The notes under the pieces are model-generated. The model was not told the DNA's origin, searched no databases, and saw only the letters and a program-made list of their open reading frames with translations. Made by a program: the position numbers and the translations under genes. Shown piece by piece: positions 14,196 to 22,753 of a stretch of DNA of 23,184 bases. The DNA comes from a virus. The stretch lies in IMG/VR virus record IMGVR_UViG_3300025652_000577, positions 1 through 23,184 of that record, one strand, 5' to 3'. Position 1 is the first letter of the stretch. Each line of letters opens with the position of its first letter.

Positions 14196-15602
14196 ATGGC
14201 AATAACAGATATTGATATTTCAGAAGAATTAGTAACTAACGCACCTAGTATTAAGTATACAGGTAACGAAGGTCCTAAATCTCCACAGGAAGAACAACAA
14301 ATGAAGATGGCTCAATTAGAAGAAGTCTACAGTCAGTATGTTGAAGAAATGATAGAGCAAGGTATTGAACCTATGTCTTTACAACAGTTTATAGAACAAG
14401 CAATGGCTGAAGGACAAATGTCCGGTGGTCAACCATTACCACAAGATCCAACAAAACCAGTAAATCCTTTTCAACCTAAACCCACAGGACCAGTATTACC
14501 TAACAGACAAATGGCAGCGTATGGTGGTATCATGGGTTTAGATGGTAGACGTAGATATGGAATAGGTAGTTTTTTAAAAAAAACAGTTAGAAAAATTATA
14601 CCAAATGAAATAGCAGACATAGCGGTTAAGGCTGCACCATTCGTTGCACCGTTTAACCCGATAGCTGCAGGTTTAATGGCAGGTGTTGGTGGCTTTGATC
14701 AACACGGAAGTATAAGTAAAGGTCTTAAATCAGGATTAATGACTTATGGTGGTGGTCAATTAGCTAGGGGTATTGGTGGTGGTATGGATAATCTACAAGG
14801 AATGTCTTTAAAAGTTCCTGGAGGTGGTGAAGGATTTAGATCTTATTTTAGTAGTCCTATTCAAGACACGGGTGGATTAGGAGAAATGTTTAAAAATAAA
14901 TTAAAAACAGCCGGTGGAAGTATGGATGCTTATGCAGGAATGGGTGATCCTGTATCTACAGGTATGGACCTTGTAAAAAAACCCGGTATAGTAGAAAGCA
15001 TTGGAAATAAAATTTCAAGTTTAATTCCTGAAAGTAAACTAGGTAAAATAGCTTTAGGCGGTGGGGCGTTGGCTCTTGGAACACAATTATTAGGCGGTGG
15101 TCCAGAAGAAACTGTATCAGAAATCATGGATCGTGGTGAAGGATTAGATATAGAAGGTATTAGAGCAGAAGTTATAGATGCATTTAAAGATCAAACAGGT
15201 GAAAAATTATTAGCACTTAGAGCCAAGTATCCTTATCTAGGAAGACAAGATACTAAAGATATGTCATCTATGGCTATGGGTGGTAGAATTGGTAAAGCCG
15301 AAGGTGGGATCATGGACCTTGGTGGTATGGAAAAAGATTATAGAGCTGAAGGTGGTTTTGTACCTATCGGAAAAGCAGAAAAAGCAGACGATGTGCCTGC
15401 AAGATTAAGTGTAAATGAGTTTGTATTTACTGCAGATGCTGTTAGAAACGCAGGTGGTGGAGATATAGATAAAGGCGCAGAAATTATGGAGAACATGATG
15501 AAAAATTTAGAAGCTGGCGGACAAGTGTCTGAAGAGTCACAAGGTATGGCTGGCGCACAACAGATGTTTGAAACATCGGAAAGATTAAGTGAGGTAATAT
15601 AA
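14196..15602 (+). CDS. Putative internal/ejection protein with repeated GIM-L-G motif
   Basis: 468 residues. Residues ~20-75 are acidic and helical (QMKMAQLEEVYSQYVEEMIE). Then comes Pro-rich linker, then YGGIMGLDGRRRYGIGSFLK, a basic KKTVRKIIP patch, and a long Gly/Ala hydrophobic region (APFVAPFNPIAAGLMAGVGG) that could insert into a membrane. The C-terminal part repeats the motif as GGIMDLGGMEK after GGRIGKAE, then has EKADDVPARLSVNEFVFTAD and a helix AVRNAGGGDIDKGAEIMENM. This C-terminal block is common in marine podovirus proteins near the ejection genes. Structural and ejection roles are inferred from context. Confidence 0.62.
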   Translation: MAITDIDISEELVTNAPSIKYTGNEGPKSPQEEQQMKMAQLEEVYSQYVEEMIEQGIEPMSLQQFIEQAMAEGQMSGGQPLPQDPTKPVNPFQPKPTGPVLPNRQMAAYGGIMGLDGRRRYGIGSFLKKTVRKIIPNEIADIAVKAAPFVAPFNPIAAGLMAGVGGFDQHGSISKGLKSGLMTYGGGQLARGIGGGMDNLQGMSLKVPGGGEGFRSYFSSPIQDTGGLGEMFKNKLKTAGGSMDAYAGMGDPVSTGMDLVKKPGIVESIGNKISSLIPESKLGKIALGGGALALGTQLLGGGPEETVSEIMDRGEGLDIEGIRAEVIDAFKDQTGEKLLALRAKYPYLGRQDTKDMSSMAMGGRIGKAEGGIMDLGGMEKDYRAEGGFVPIGKAEKADDVPARLSVNEFVFTADAVRNAGGGDIDKGAEIMENMMKNLEAGGQVSEESQGMAGAQQMFETSERLSEVI

Positions 15603-16471
15603 TGGCTGTACAACAAACACAAGCACTCCCACCACAATACGTAGAAGATTTACAAAAAGATTTAGGAACACAGTTAACGGCGTTAACTGCTGCACCATTA
15701 GCTACTGATAAATTTGCACCTCAAGTTGCTGGTCAAGATCAAGCGCAACGAGATGCCTACACAATGGCTACAACACAAGGCCAAGGTATTGGTGCATTTC
15801 AACCATACATTTCACAAGCAGGAGCATACGACACAGCAGCTGCAGGTTTATCAGGAGCAGGAGCTTACCAACCTTTTATGTCTCCGTATCAACAAGATGT
15901 AATAGATGCAACACTTGCAGAGTATGACACACAAGCAGCACAAGGTTTAGCAGGTATAGGTCAACAAGCAGCAATGTCTGGTAATTTAGGTGGTGGTCGT
16001 GAAGGTGTTATGAGATCACAATACCAAAACAAATCTGACATGAACAGAGCATTATTACAATCAGGATTATTACAACAAGGTTTTACACAAGCTAATCAAT
16101 TAGGTAACCAAGCATTTAATCAACAAATGCAATTAGGACAAAACCAACAAGGACTAGCTTCACAAGTTCCAGGATTATTCGGTCAAGATATTGGTACTTT
16201 AGGATCAGCGGGCGCGATTCAACAAGCACAAGAACAAGCTCAACTAGATGCTACAAGAGAGCAAAACAGATTAAGAGCTTACGAACCATATGAGAGATTA
16301 GGTTTCCAACAATCAGGAATTGCTAGTATTGCATCTGGTGCACCTGGACAATATCAATCTATGGTAACACCTAATCCTACGCCGTTGCAGAATGCGTTAG
16401 GAATAGCTGGTGTTGCTGGCGGACTGATGACTGGTTACGGTGACATGATGGGAGGAATCCGAGGAACATAA
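15602..16471 (+). CDS. Gln/Gly/Ala-rich internal virion protein
   Basis: 289 residues with very high Gln content, for example QALPPQYVEDLQKDLGTQLT, QAFNQQMQLGQNQQGLASQV and QQAQEQAQLDATREQNRLRA. A segment around residues 95-150 (FMSPYQQDVIDATLAEYDTQ, GNLGGGREGVMRSQYQNKSD) is the conserved core of this phage protein type. The Gly/Ala/Met C-terminus (ALGIAGVAGGLMTGYGDMMG) is hydrophobic. Predicted to be helical, and placed between two other internal proteins, it may form part of an ejected channel, by analogy with podovirus internal proteins. No enzymatic residues are visible. TAATG overlaps lie at both ends. Confidence 0.62.
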   Translation: MAVQQTQALPPQYVEDLQKDLGTQLTALTAAPLATDKFAPQVAGQDQAQRDAYTMATTQGQGIGAFQPYISQAGAYDTAAAGLSGAGAYQPFMSPYQQDVIDATLAEYDTQAAQGLAGIGQQAAMSGNLGGGREGVMRSQYQNKSDMNRALLQSGLLQQGFTQANQLGNQAFNQQMQLGQNQQGLASQVPGLFGQDIGTLGSAGAIQQAQEQAQLDATREQNRLRAYEPYERLGFQQSGIASIASGAPGQYQSMVTPNPTPLQNALGIAGVAGGLMTGYGDMMGGIRGT

Positions 16472-17592
16472 TGAATAACTTATACAAAAGACCTATGTTT
16501 AGAAAAGGTGGAGCTGCTGAAGGCGGAATTACATCTGGACTACAAGCACCTAGACAAGGTTATCAAGAAGCAGGTGATGTACAAAAATTAAACATGAATC
16601 AAAACATGTCAGAGTTTTTAAAAAACGCAACTATTGGTGAAATGAAAGCAGCAGCTGATCAAATGTATACACCAAAAGAAAGACCTAATTATGCAAAACG
16701 TAGAGTAGGTGATCTAATGATTGACTTTGGAATAGACATTGCATCAAGAACACCAACTGGTGATGGTATTAGTGGAGCAATAAGCACGGCACTAGCAGCA
16801 GCTAAAGATCCGTTTGAAAGATTTAAAGCATCAAGAGGTAATGAAGAATTATTAATGCAACAACAAGCAGAAAATTTAGATGAAAGAAGAGCTGGTATGT
16901 TTAAATCATTAATCGAAGGTCAGTCAGATATATTAGCAGAAAAATCTGGGTCAGGTCGTTTTAGAGACGAAGCAGCAGCTATTGAGTTAAGAAGAATTAT
17001 TCCAAGACTTACAGAATTAAAAGAAAAAAGAAAAAATGAAACATTAGCTCAAGGTGAGGACGTAGAATTATTACAGTTACAAGAAGAGTTTAATCTCTAC
17101 CGTAAAAAAGATGTAGGTCAAGAACTACTAGTTGATATTTATGTAAAAGGAAAAGGGGACAGATACCTACCTAATAAAATGGAAGAAATATATAATGCAG
17201 ATTTACAATTAGGTGCTGATCGTAAATATAAAAATAATAAAGATCCACAAATTGAAAAAGATGCTATCGATGCTATTAGAAAAGAGATACAAGAATTAAC
17301 ATCATCTTATGCTAGTGGTGGTAGAGCAGGATATGCTAATGGTGAGATGGTTGAAGAACAGGTTACTGAAACAGAGACCATGGACCAAGGACCTATGGCT
17401 CAATCAGACAATCCTATAAGCTACGATCAACTAAGAGCAAGATTACCAGCAGAAATTACTGATGACATTGTAGAGTTAATGGCTAACAGTGCAGAAGCAT
17501 TAGAAGACTTTGCTATGATTTCATCACAACAGGATGTAAATTTGTTTAACCAAAAATATAGCGTTAATTTAGTATTACCATCAGGAGCGTAA
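16471..17592 (+). CDS. Putative internal virion protein
   Basis: 373 residues, starting MNNLYKRPMFRKGGAAEGGI. The central part is helical and charged (RRIIPRLTELKEKRKNETLA). Near residue 285 is SYASGGRAGYANG, a Gly-rich motif like GGRIGKAEGG in the protein at 14196. The C-terminal domain (ISYDQLRARLPAEITDDIVE, then LANS-like MANSAEALEDFAMISSQQDV, ending YSVNLVLPSGA) is a helical module I associate with marine phage proteins beside large ejection proteins. It begins on the previous stop and ends one base before the next start. No enzymatic motif is seen. Confidence 0.6.
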   Translation: MNNLYKRPMFRKGGAAEGGITSGLQAPRQGYQEAGDVQKLNMNQNMSEFLKNATIGEMKAAADQMYTPKERPNYAKRRVGDLMIDFGIDIASRTPTGDGISGAISTALAAAKDPFERFKASRGNEELLMQQQAENLDERRAGMFKSLIEGQSDILAEKSGSGRFRDEAAAIELRRIIPRLTELKEKRKNETLAQGEDVELLQLQEEFNLYRKKDVGQELLVDIYVKGKGDRYLPNKMEEIYNADLQLGADRKYKNNKDPQIEKDAIDAIRKEIQELTSSYASGGRAGYANGEMVEEQVTETETMDQGPMAQSDNPISYDQLRARLPAEITDDIVELMANSAEALEDFAMISSQQDVNLFNQKYSVNLVLPSGA

Positions 17593-17593
17593 C

Positions 17594-20500
17594 ATGGCAG
17601 AAACAGCCTACGAACGATTTCTTAAAGATGTCAAAGATGATAAAGCTGTTGATATAGAAGTAAGAGATCCTAAACCATTAGATTTAGATCAGATTAAATT
17701 TAAAATACAAGAAGAACTATCCTCACAAACTACACCTAAAAAACCCGTGAAGTGGTTGGCTATGCCTGAGCCTAAAAGTATTCTTGAAATGTATTATACA
17801 TTTAATCCTACAAAAAGATTAGCTAATTCTATAGCGGGTATAAAAGATCCAATGCAACAAGCAAAAGAACTGCCTGATGCAAAGGCTCCTAGTTTTAAAA
17901 TTAATAATGAAGAGATTACACAAGAAAGAGATTACACAACAGGTCTTGATGAAATAGCAAAAGGTATTAGCTCAGGTACATATGATCTACAAAACAGTTT
18001 AGGTTCATTATTATTTGCGGGAACAGACTTATTTTTAAATACAAACTTTAAGTCTGATTTTGAAAAAATTATGGAAAGAAATGAACCCACTCGTCCTGAA
18101 ACATGGAGAGGAGAGGTTACAAGTTTACTACTTCAGTTTGGTGTGCCTGGTACAGCTATTGCAAAAATTGCAGGAAGAATACCTGCCGTAGTTAAAATGA
18201 AAAAAGCAGCTGACGCTGTTAAAGGTGGTAAGGCTAGAAAATTTAGTCAAGTAATGTCAAGAACTGCAGAAGGTGGGGGAATAGTAGCTGTAACAGATTT
18301 TTTAGCATCAGAACCTGGTAGAGAATCTTTTTTTGTAGAACCAGAAGATACAAAAGGTTTGACTGGTAGAAAAAAAGCAGCAGCAGAATTTAGAAACAGA
18401 ATTAAATACGGTGTAGAAGGTTTTTTACTTGGTGGAGGCTTTCCATTAGTTGGTAAGTTTACTCAACTTGGTTTTAAATATTTTGGAAAACCTGTAATGG
18501 CTAATAAATATGGTGTGGGTGTAGCTCAACTAGGTGCAAAAGGAATTAATGCAACTTTAGTTAAACCAGTAGAGATGTTATTAGGTAATAAAGTTGTAGC
18601 TCCTTTAACAGCAGCAGCATCAAAAGGTTTACAAAACGCAGGTAAATTTACAATTGGTAAAGTATTAGCTCCTTTACTAGTAAATGCTAAAGCAGGAAAT
18701 TTTACAGCAAGTAGATTTAAAACACAATTACCGCCATTTAAGGATTGGAGATTAAAATCTGTAACATCACCCAACAAAATAGATCGAAGTGTTAAACAAA
18801 TAGATAACGTTTTATCTTGGTTTAGATCTTATGGTAAACAACCAAAAGACATTGAAGGTGTAAGTGAACAAGTTAAGTTATATATAAAAGGTAGAGCTAG
18901 AAAGATAGATAGAACTTATGAAGGTTTAGAAAAAACTGCATACAACTTAGCTAAAAAATTTCAAAACGATTATAATAAAACAACTACATCACCACCAATG
19001 CAAAAATATTATCTTGATATGATAGACGAATATTTAAAAGGTCAAAAAAAATTAGATGACATACCAGTTGAACTACATGCAGCAGCAAAAGATTTAGCAA
19101 AAGATATTAAAAATATTATGACTGAATTCAAAAAAGTATTACCTAAAGGAGAAAAAGCAGATCAACTAGCAAAAGAACTAGGTAATTTAGAAATAAATAA
19201 TATTAGTAAGTATTTAATTAGATCTTTTCAAACATTTGGAAACCCTAATTATGTTCCTGAAGAAAAAGTTATGAACAAAGCTGTTGATTTTTTAGTAGAA
19301 AAAGTAATTAAAAAAAATACAAACTTAAAAGAATCTGCAAGAAATACTTTTCCAAAATTAGATGCAGAAAAAGCTTACATAGAATCTGCTAAAATGCATG
19401 CAGAAGATATATTAAGAACAGGTAAGGTCGACGGTAAGTCACCAATAACACAATTAAGAGACATAGGAACTCGTATATTATTAAATGATAAATTTAGATA
19501 TTTAAAAACAGGTGAAGAATTACCAGATGCAATAAAAAATTTACTAGGACCTGAAAGAAATTTAAAAGCATCTGTTGGTTACACAACCGCAGAGGCTATA
19601 TCATCTATGGCTAACAAAAGAGCTGCAGACTATATTGCAAACTCTGGATTAAAAAATGGTTGGTTATTTAATACTGTAGAAGATGCAACTAATGCAGGTT
19701 TTATAGGTGCACAGCAAATTAAAAGTGTACCAAGACTTGGTATTATGAAATCAAATTTATTAAACAAGTGGGCATCCCCTGAATATGTAGAGGGATTTGC
19801 AGGCGTAGGTGGTTCTTTAGATAAACTTGTAGAAAATGCTTTTTATCGTTTTATGTTACAATCTAAAGTAGGTGTACAGATTGGTAAAACATTATACTCA
19901 CCACAAACACAAGTTAGAAACGTAACGTCAGCTTCTTTCTTTGCATTAATGAATGGACACATAGGTGGTAAAGCTAGTGTAACAGATGCTATGCAGATTG
20001 TTGCAAGAGATATATTTAAAGCAGGTGGTAATAAAATTGATGAAGTAGAATTTAATAACTATGTAGAAAAATTAATTAGACTTGGTGTGTGGGATGAAAA
20101 TGTTGTGGCTGCAGAATTAAAAGCTGTGACGCAGGATATAAAAAACAATGTAATAAACACCAGTGATAAATTATTCGATAGATTAATGAAAATGGCACCT
20201 ACTGATAAAGTTGCAAGACTGTACGCAGGTGGTGATAACTTATGGAAAGGTTATGGTTTTGAGTATGGTAAATCACAATTGTATCAAGCATTAAAAAGTT
20301 TAGATGATGTAAAACAATGGTTTAGATACATGGGTAAAGAATTTGATCCAATTAATACAATTACGGGTCAGAAAAAAACATTTGATGATGCGATAGAAGA
20401 AGCTTCAGCATTTTTATTAAGAAACACTTATCCTACATATAGTAAAGTACCACCACTTATTCAACAATTAAGGAAGTTACCACTTGGAAACTTTATATCT

Positions 20501-22054
20501 TTTCCCGCAGAGATACTTAGAACAGCTGCAAATATTATTGGTATAGGTTTAAAAGAAAGTGCACACCCTAATAATGCTATAAAACAAATGGGTATAAGAA
20601 GATTAACAGGTGCTTTCTTAACTAGCTATGCTATTGGAAAAGGATTTACAGAACTTTCACAATTCTTAACTAACTCTACAGACTCACAGTGGGCTGCATA
20701 CAAAAGATCTTCAGCTGCGTCGTGGGATGCAAATAAAAATTTATTAGCTGTTAAAGGTTGGAAAAATGGTGAGAGCGCTGCAATTAATTTTTCATATTTT
20801 AGTCCTTATGATAGTTTGTTTGAACCATTTGAAGCAGCTATTGCACAGGCACAAGAACAAAATTTAAATCCACAAGAAACAGAGCAGTTTGTAATGAATT
20901 TAATGTTTGGAGAAGACGGACCAGTATTATCTTATCTAGAACCATTTATATCAGAACCACTAGGTTTTGATAGGTTTCTAGATGTAACTACAAGAAATGG
21001 TAAAAAAGATGGTGGTGGATCTGTGTATACAAAATCAGATGATCTTGGAGATAAATTTATTAAATCATTAATTCATGTATTAGATGGTGTTAAACCTGGC
21101 TTTATATCAAGCGGTCAAAAAATTGGTGATGCTTTATCATTAGATTTAACTAAAGGTGGTAAACCAGTAAACTTAATGGATGAATTACTAGCGTTGTTTA
21201 CCGGAACACGGATTATTAGAATTGATGTTAAAAAAGATCTTAGATATTTTACATCTACAATGAATAGATTATTAAGATCTGTGGATGAAACAGAAAAATT
21301 TTATAGTGTGCAAAACTATGCACAAAATACACCAACAGATATGGTTAATAAATTTGATCAAATGCAGAAAGAAGCGCTTAGAATACAGAAAGACATGTAC
21401 ATTAGAATAGAAGATTTAAAATTGTTGGATCTATCTGAAAATAAAATATATGATATTATGAAAAAATCAGGAGCTTCTAAAAAACTTATTAACAATTTAT
21501 TAGATGGCAGATTTACACCAGTTAACTATTCTACACCTAGATTTGAAACTAAAGTTAGAACTGTAAAAGATCAAATGAATAAACTTAATGCAGATGAAGA
21601 AGGTAAATACATATACACCACTAATAGAAATTTTTTATTTCCACAATCTAAATTAGATAGAGTTATAGATAAATATAGCGGTATTAAATTTTTTCCTGAA
21701 ATATATAATGAAGAAACAAATGAATTAGAAGGTGGTTATTATCCTGACAAAGAAAACTATCAAACAGATAGAGAAGGTAGATTAATTTATAATGAAAATG
21801 GTAGACCAGTAAAAGAAGAAGGATTTATACAAAGAAATATTAAAAAAATAATACCTGCAGTTAAAGATTTATTAATACCGGGTTCACCTAAAACAGGATT
21901 ACAAAGTAAAGTGGAAACACCACCATTAGGTGAGACACCAATGCCTATTAAAATGGCCAGTAACACGCAACAAAAAGACCCACAAACTAACTTGACACGT
22001 AATCAAGAAGCGTTACTATCTCCAACTGAAAAGGTAATAGCGAGTAGAACATAA
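17594..22054 (+). CDS. Very large internal/DNA-ejection protein
   Basis: 1486 residues, by far the longest gene. It is mostly helical and Lys-rich, with hydrophobic stretches near residues 174-200 (LLLQFGVPGTAIAKIAGRIP), about 273-290 (GFLLGGGFPLVGKFTQLGF) and about 1004-1020 (LTGAFLTSYAIGKGFTEL) that could be membrane-interacting. Size, order (after three internal-type genes, before lysis genes) and composition fit the ejected large proteins of podoviruses, comparable in place to T7 gp16. I could not identify a transglycosylase, peptidase or polymerase motif, so enzymatic activity is not claimed. The C-terminal ~60 residues are Pro/Thr-rich and probably disordered. The stop overlaps the holin-like start. 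Confidence 0.68.
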   Translation: MAETAYERFLKDVKDDKAVDIEVRDPKPLDLDQIKFKIQEELSSQTTPKKPVKWLAMPEPKSILEMYYTFNPTKRLANSIAGIKDPMQQAKELPDAKAPSFKINNEEITQERDYTTGLDEIAKGISSGTYDLQNSLGSLLFAGTDLFLNTNFKSDFEKIMERNEPTRPETWRGEVTSLLLQFGVPGTAIAKIAGRIPAVVKMKKAADAVKGGKARKFSQVMSRTAEGGGIVAVTDFLASEPGRESFFVEPEDTKGLTGRKKAAAEFRNRIKYGVEGFLLGGGFPLVGKFTQLGFKYFGKPVMANKYGVGVAQLGAKGINATLVKPVEMLLGNKVVAPLTAAASKGLQNAGKFTIGKVLAPLLVNAKAGNFTASRFKTQLPPFKDWRLKSVTSPNKIDRSVKQIDNVLSWFRSYGKQPKDIEGVSEQVKLYIKGRARKIDRTYEGLEKTAYNLAKKFQNDYNKTTTSPPMQKYYLDMIDEYLKGQKKLDDIPVELHAAAKDLAKDIKNIMTEFKKVLPKGEKADQLAKELGNLEINNISKYLIRSFQTFGNPNYVPEEKVMNKAVDFLVEKVIKKNTNLKESARNTFPKLDAEKAYIESAKMHAEDILRTGKVDGKSPITQLRDIGTRILLNDKFRYLKTGEELPDAIKNLLGPERNLKASVGYTTAEAISSMANKRAADYIANSGLKNGWLFNTVEDATNAGFIGAQQIKSVPRLGIMKSNLLNKWASPEYVEGFAGVGGSLDKLVENAFYRFMLQSKVGVQIGKTLYSPQTQVRNVTSASFFALMNGHIGGKASVTDAMQIVARDIFKAGGNKIDEVEFNNYVEKLIRLGVWDENVVAAELKAVTQDIKNNVINTSDKLFDRLMKMAPTDKVARLYAGGDNLWKGYGFEYGKSQLYQALKSLDDVKQWFRYMGKEFDPINTITGQKKTFDDAIEEASAFLLRNTYPTYSKVPPLIQQLRKLPLGNFISFPAEILRTAANIIGIGLKESAHPNNAIKQMGIRRLTGAFLTSYAIGKGFTELSQFLTNSTDSQWAAYKRSSAASWDANKNLLAVKGWKNGESAAINFSYFSPYDSLFEPFEAAIAQAQEQNLNPQETEQFVMNLMFGEDGPVLSYLEPFISEPLGFDRFLDVTTRNGKKDGGGSVYTKSDDLGDKFIKSLIHVLDGVKPGFISSGQKIGDALSLDLTKGGKPVNLMDELLALFTGTRIIRIDVKKDLRYFTSTMNRLLRSVDETEKFYSVQNYAQNTPTDMVNKFDQMQKEALRIQKDMYIRIEDLKLLDLSENKIYDIMKKSGASKKLINNLLDGRFTPVNYSTPRFETKVRTVKDQMNKLNADEEGKYIYTTNRNFLFPQSKLDRVIDKYSGIKFFPEIYNEETNELEGGYYPDKENYQTDREGRLIYNENGRPVKEEGFIQRNIKKIIPAVKDLLIPGSPKTGLQSKVETPPLGETPMPIKMASNTQQKDPQTNLTRNQEALLSPTEKVIASRT

Positions 22055-22233
22055 TGGTTAAAAAATCAGCATTACAAAAAATTGAATCTCATGAAAAGCT
22101 TTGCAGAATAATGCAAAAGCAAACGTTTGATCAAATAAAAGAAATGCAAGAACGTATTAAAAGACTAGAGTATTGGATAGTAGGTGGTATGGGAGCCGTG
22201 CTATTAATTTTACTTACAGACATCACAAAATAA
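22054..22233 (+). CDS. Holin-like membrane protein (XhlA-type architecture)
   Basis: 59 residues: a charged N-terminal helix (residues ~5-40, RIMQKQTFDQIKEMQERIKR) with a heptad-like pattern, one transmembrane segment (YWIVGGMGAVLLILL, ~41-55), and a short tail TDITK. A coiled-coil helix followed by a single C-terminal membrane span is the architecture of XhlA-type lysis proteins. It directly precedes the M15 peptidase gene, which starts four bases after its stop, giving a lysis pair. It could also be a membrane-tethered spanin or another accessory factor. Translation is probably coupled to the preceding gene through TAATG. Confidence 0.62.
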   Translation: MVKKSALQKIESHEKLCRIMQKQTFDQIKEMQERIKRLEYWIVGGMGAVLLILLTDITK

Positions 22234-22236
22234 ATT

Positions 22237-22722
22237 ATGCAACTTTCAAAACATTTTACTTTAAGAGAGATGACCAATTCAATGACCGCACAACGTAAAG
22301 GGATTGATAACACACCGGGATCAGCAGAAATAAAAAACTTAGGTGATCTTTGTTATGAAGTTTTAGAACCACTACGAGCACATTTTGACAGGCCAGTTAC
22401 GATTACCAGCGGTTACCGGAGCGAAGCGTTGTGTGAAGCAATCGGCAGCAAAAAGACATCGCAGCATGCACTGGGCCAGGCATGTGACCTAGAAATTTTT
22501 GGCGTGCCCAACATTCAGACAGCTTACTGGTTACAAAATAACGTAGATTTTGATCAGTTGATCATGGAGTATTTTGATCCCGAAGATCCTGCAGGCGGAT
22601 GGGTCCACATAAGCTATCACGAGTCTGACTCAAACAGAAAACAAGTATTAACTTTTGACGGCAAAAAATATTCTGAAGGACTACCTGAAATGAAGTGGTC
22701 CGGCGGTAAAGTCGTAAATTAA
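22237..22722 (+). CDS. M15-family peptidase, probable endolysin
   Basis: 161 residues, a full single-domain peptidase M15A. The start QLSKHFTLREM, then GIDNTPGSAEIKNL, is typical; the active-site set is SGYRS (Arg61), SQHALGQACDLE (His77 and Asp84) and GGWVHISY (His124). His77, Asp84 and His124 would bind zinc. Such enzymes cut peptide bonds of the cell-wall stem peptide or cross-link and serve as phage endolysins; a virion-carried peptidase is an alternative. There is no signal peptide, so it would need the preceding holin-like protein for export. Its DNA is clearly richer in G+C than the genes before it (roughly 45-50 percent by hand count at 22381-22500 against about 25 percent around 19201), suggesting a different origin or constraint. 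Confidence 0.85.
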   Translation: MQLSKHFTLREMTNSMTAQRKGIDNTPGSAEIKNLGDLCYEVLEPLRAHFDRPVTITSGYRSEALCEAIGSKKTSQHALGQACDLEIFGVPNIQTAYWLQNNVDFDQLIMEYFDPEDPAGGWVHISYHESDSNRKQVLTFDGKKYSEGLPEMKWSGGKVVN

Positions 22723-22753
22723 AAATTACAGCGCGGTACGCGTATATATCCTA
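22723..22753. other. Convergent intergenic gap
   Basis: 31 bases separate the stop of the plus-strand peptidase gene from the stop of the minus-strand helicase gene. The only structure seen is a short CGCG-GTA-CGCG inverted repeat (22732-22742) followed by AT-rich DNA. A stem of four pairs with a three-base loop is weak, so a terminator is not claimed, although termination in both directions would be expected here. Confidence 0.4.

Noticed and set aside
22732-22742. CGCG-GTA-CGCG inverted repeat as an intrinsic terminator
   Set aside because: The stem is only four pairs with a three-base loop and no T-run follows directly on either strand.
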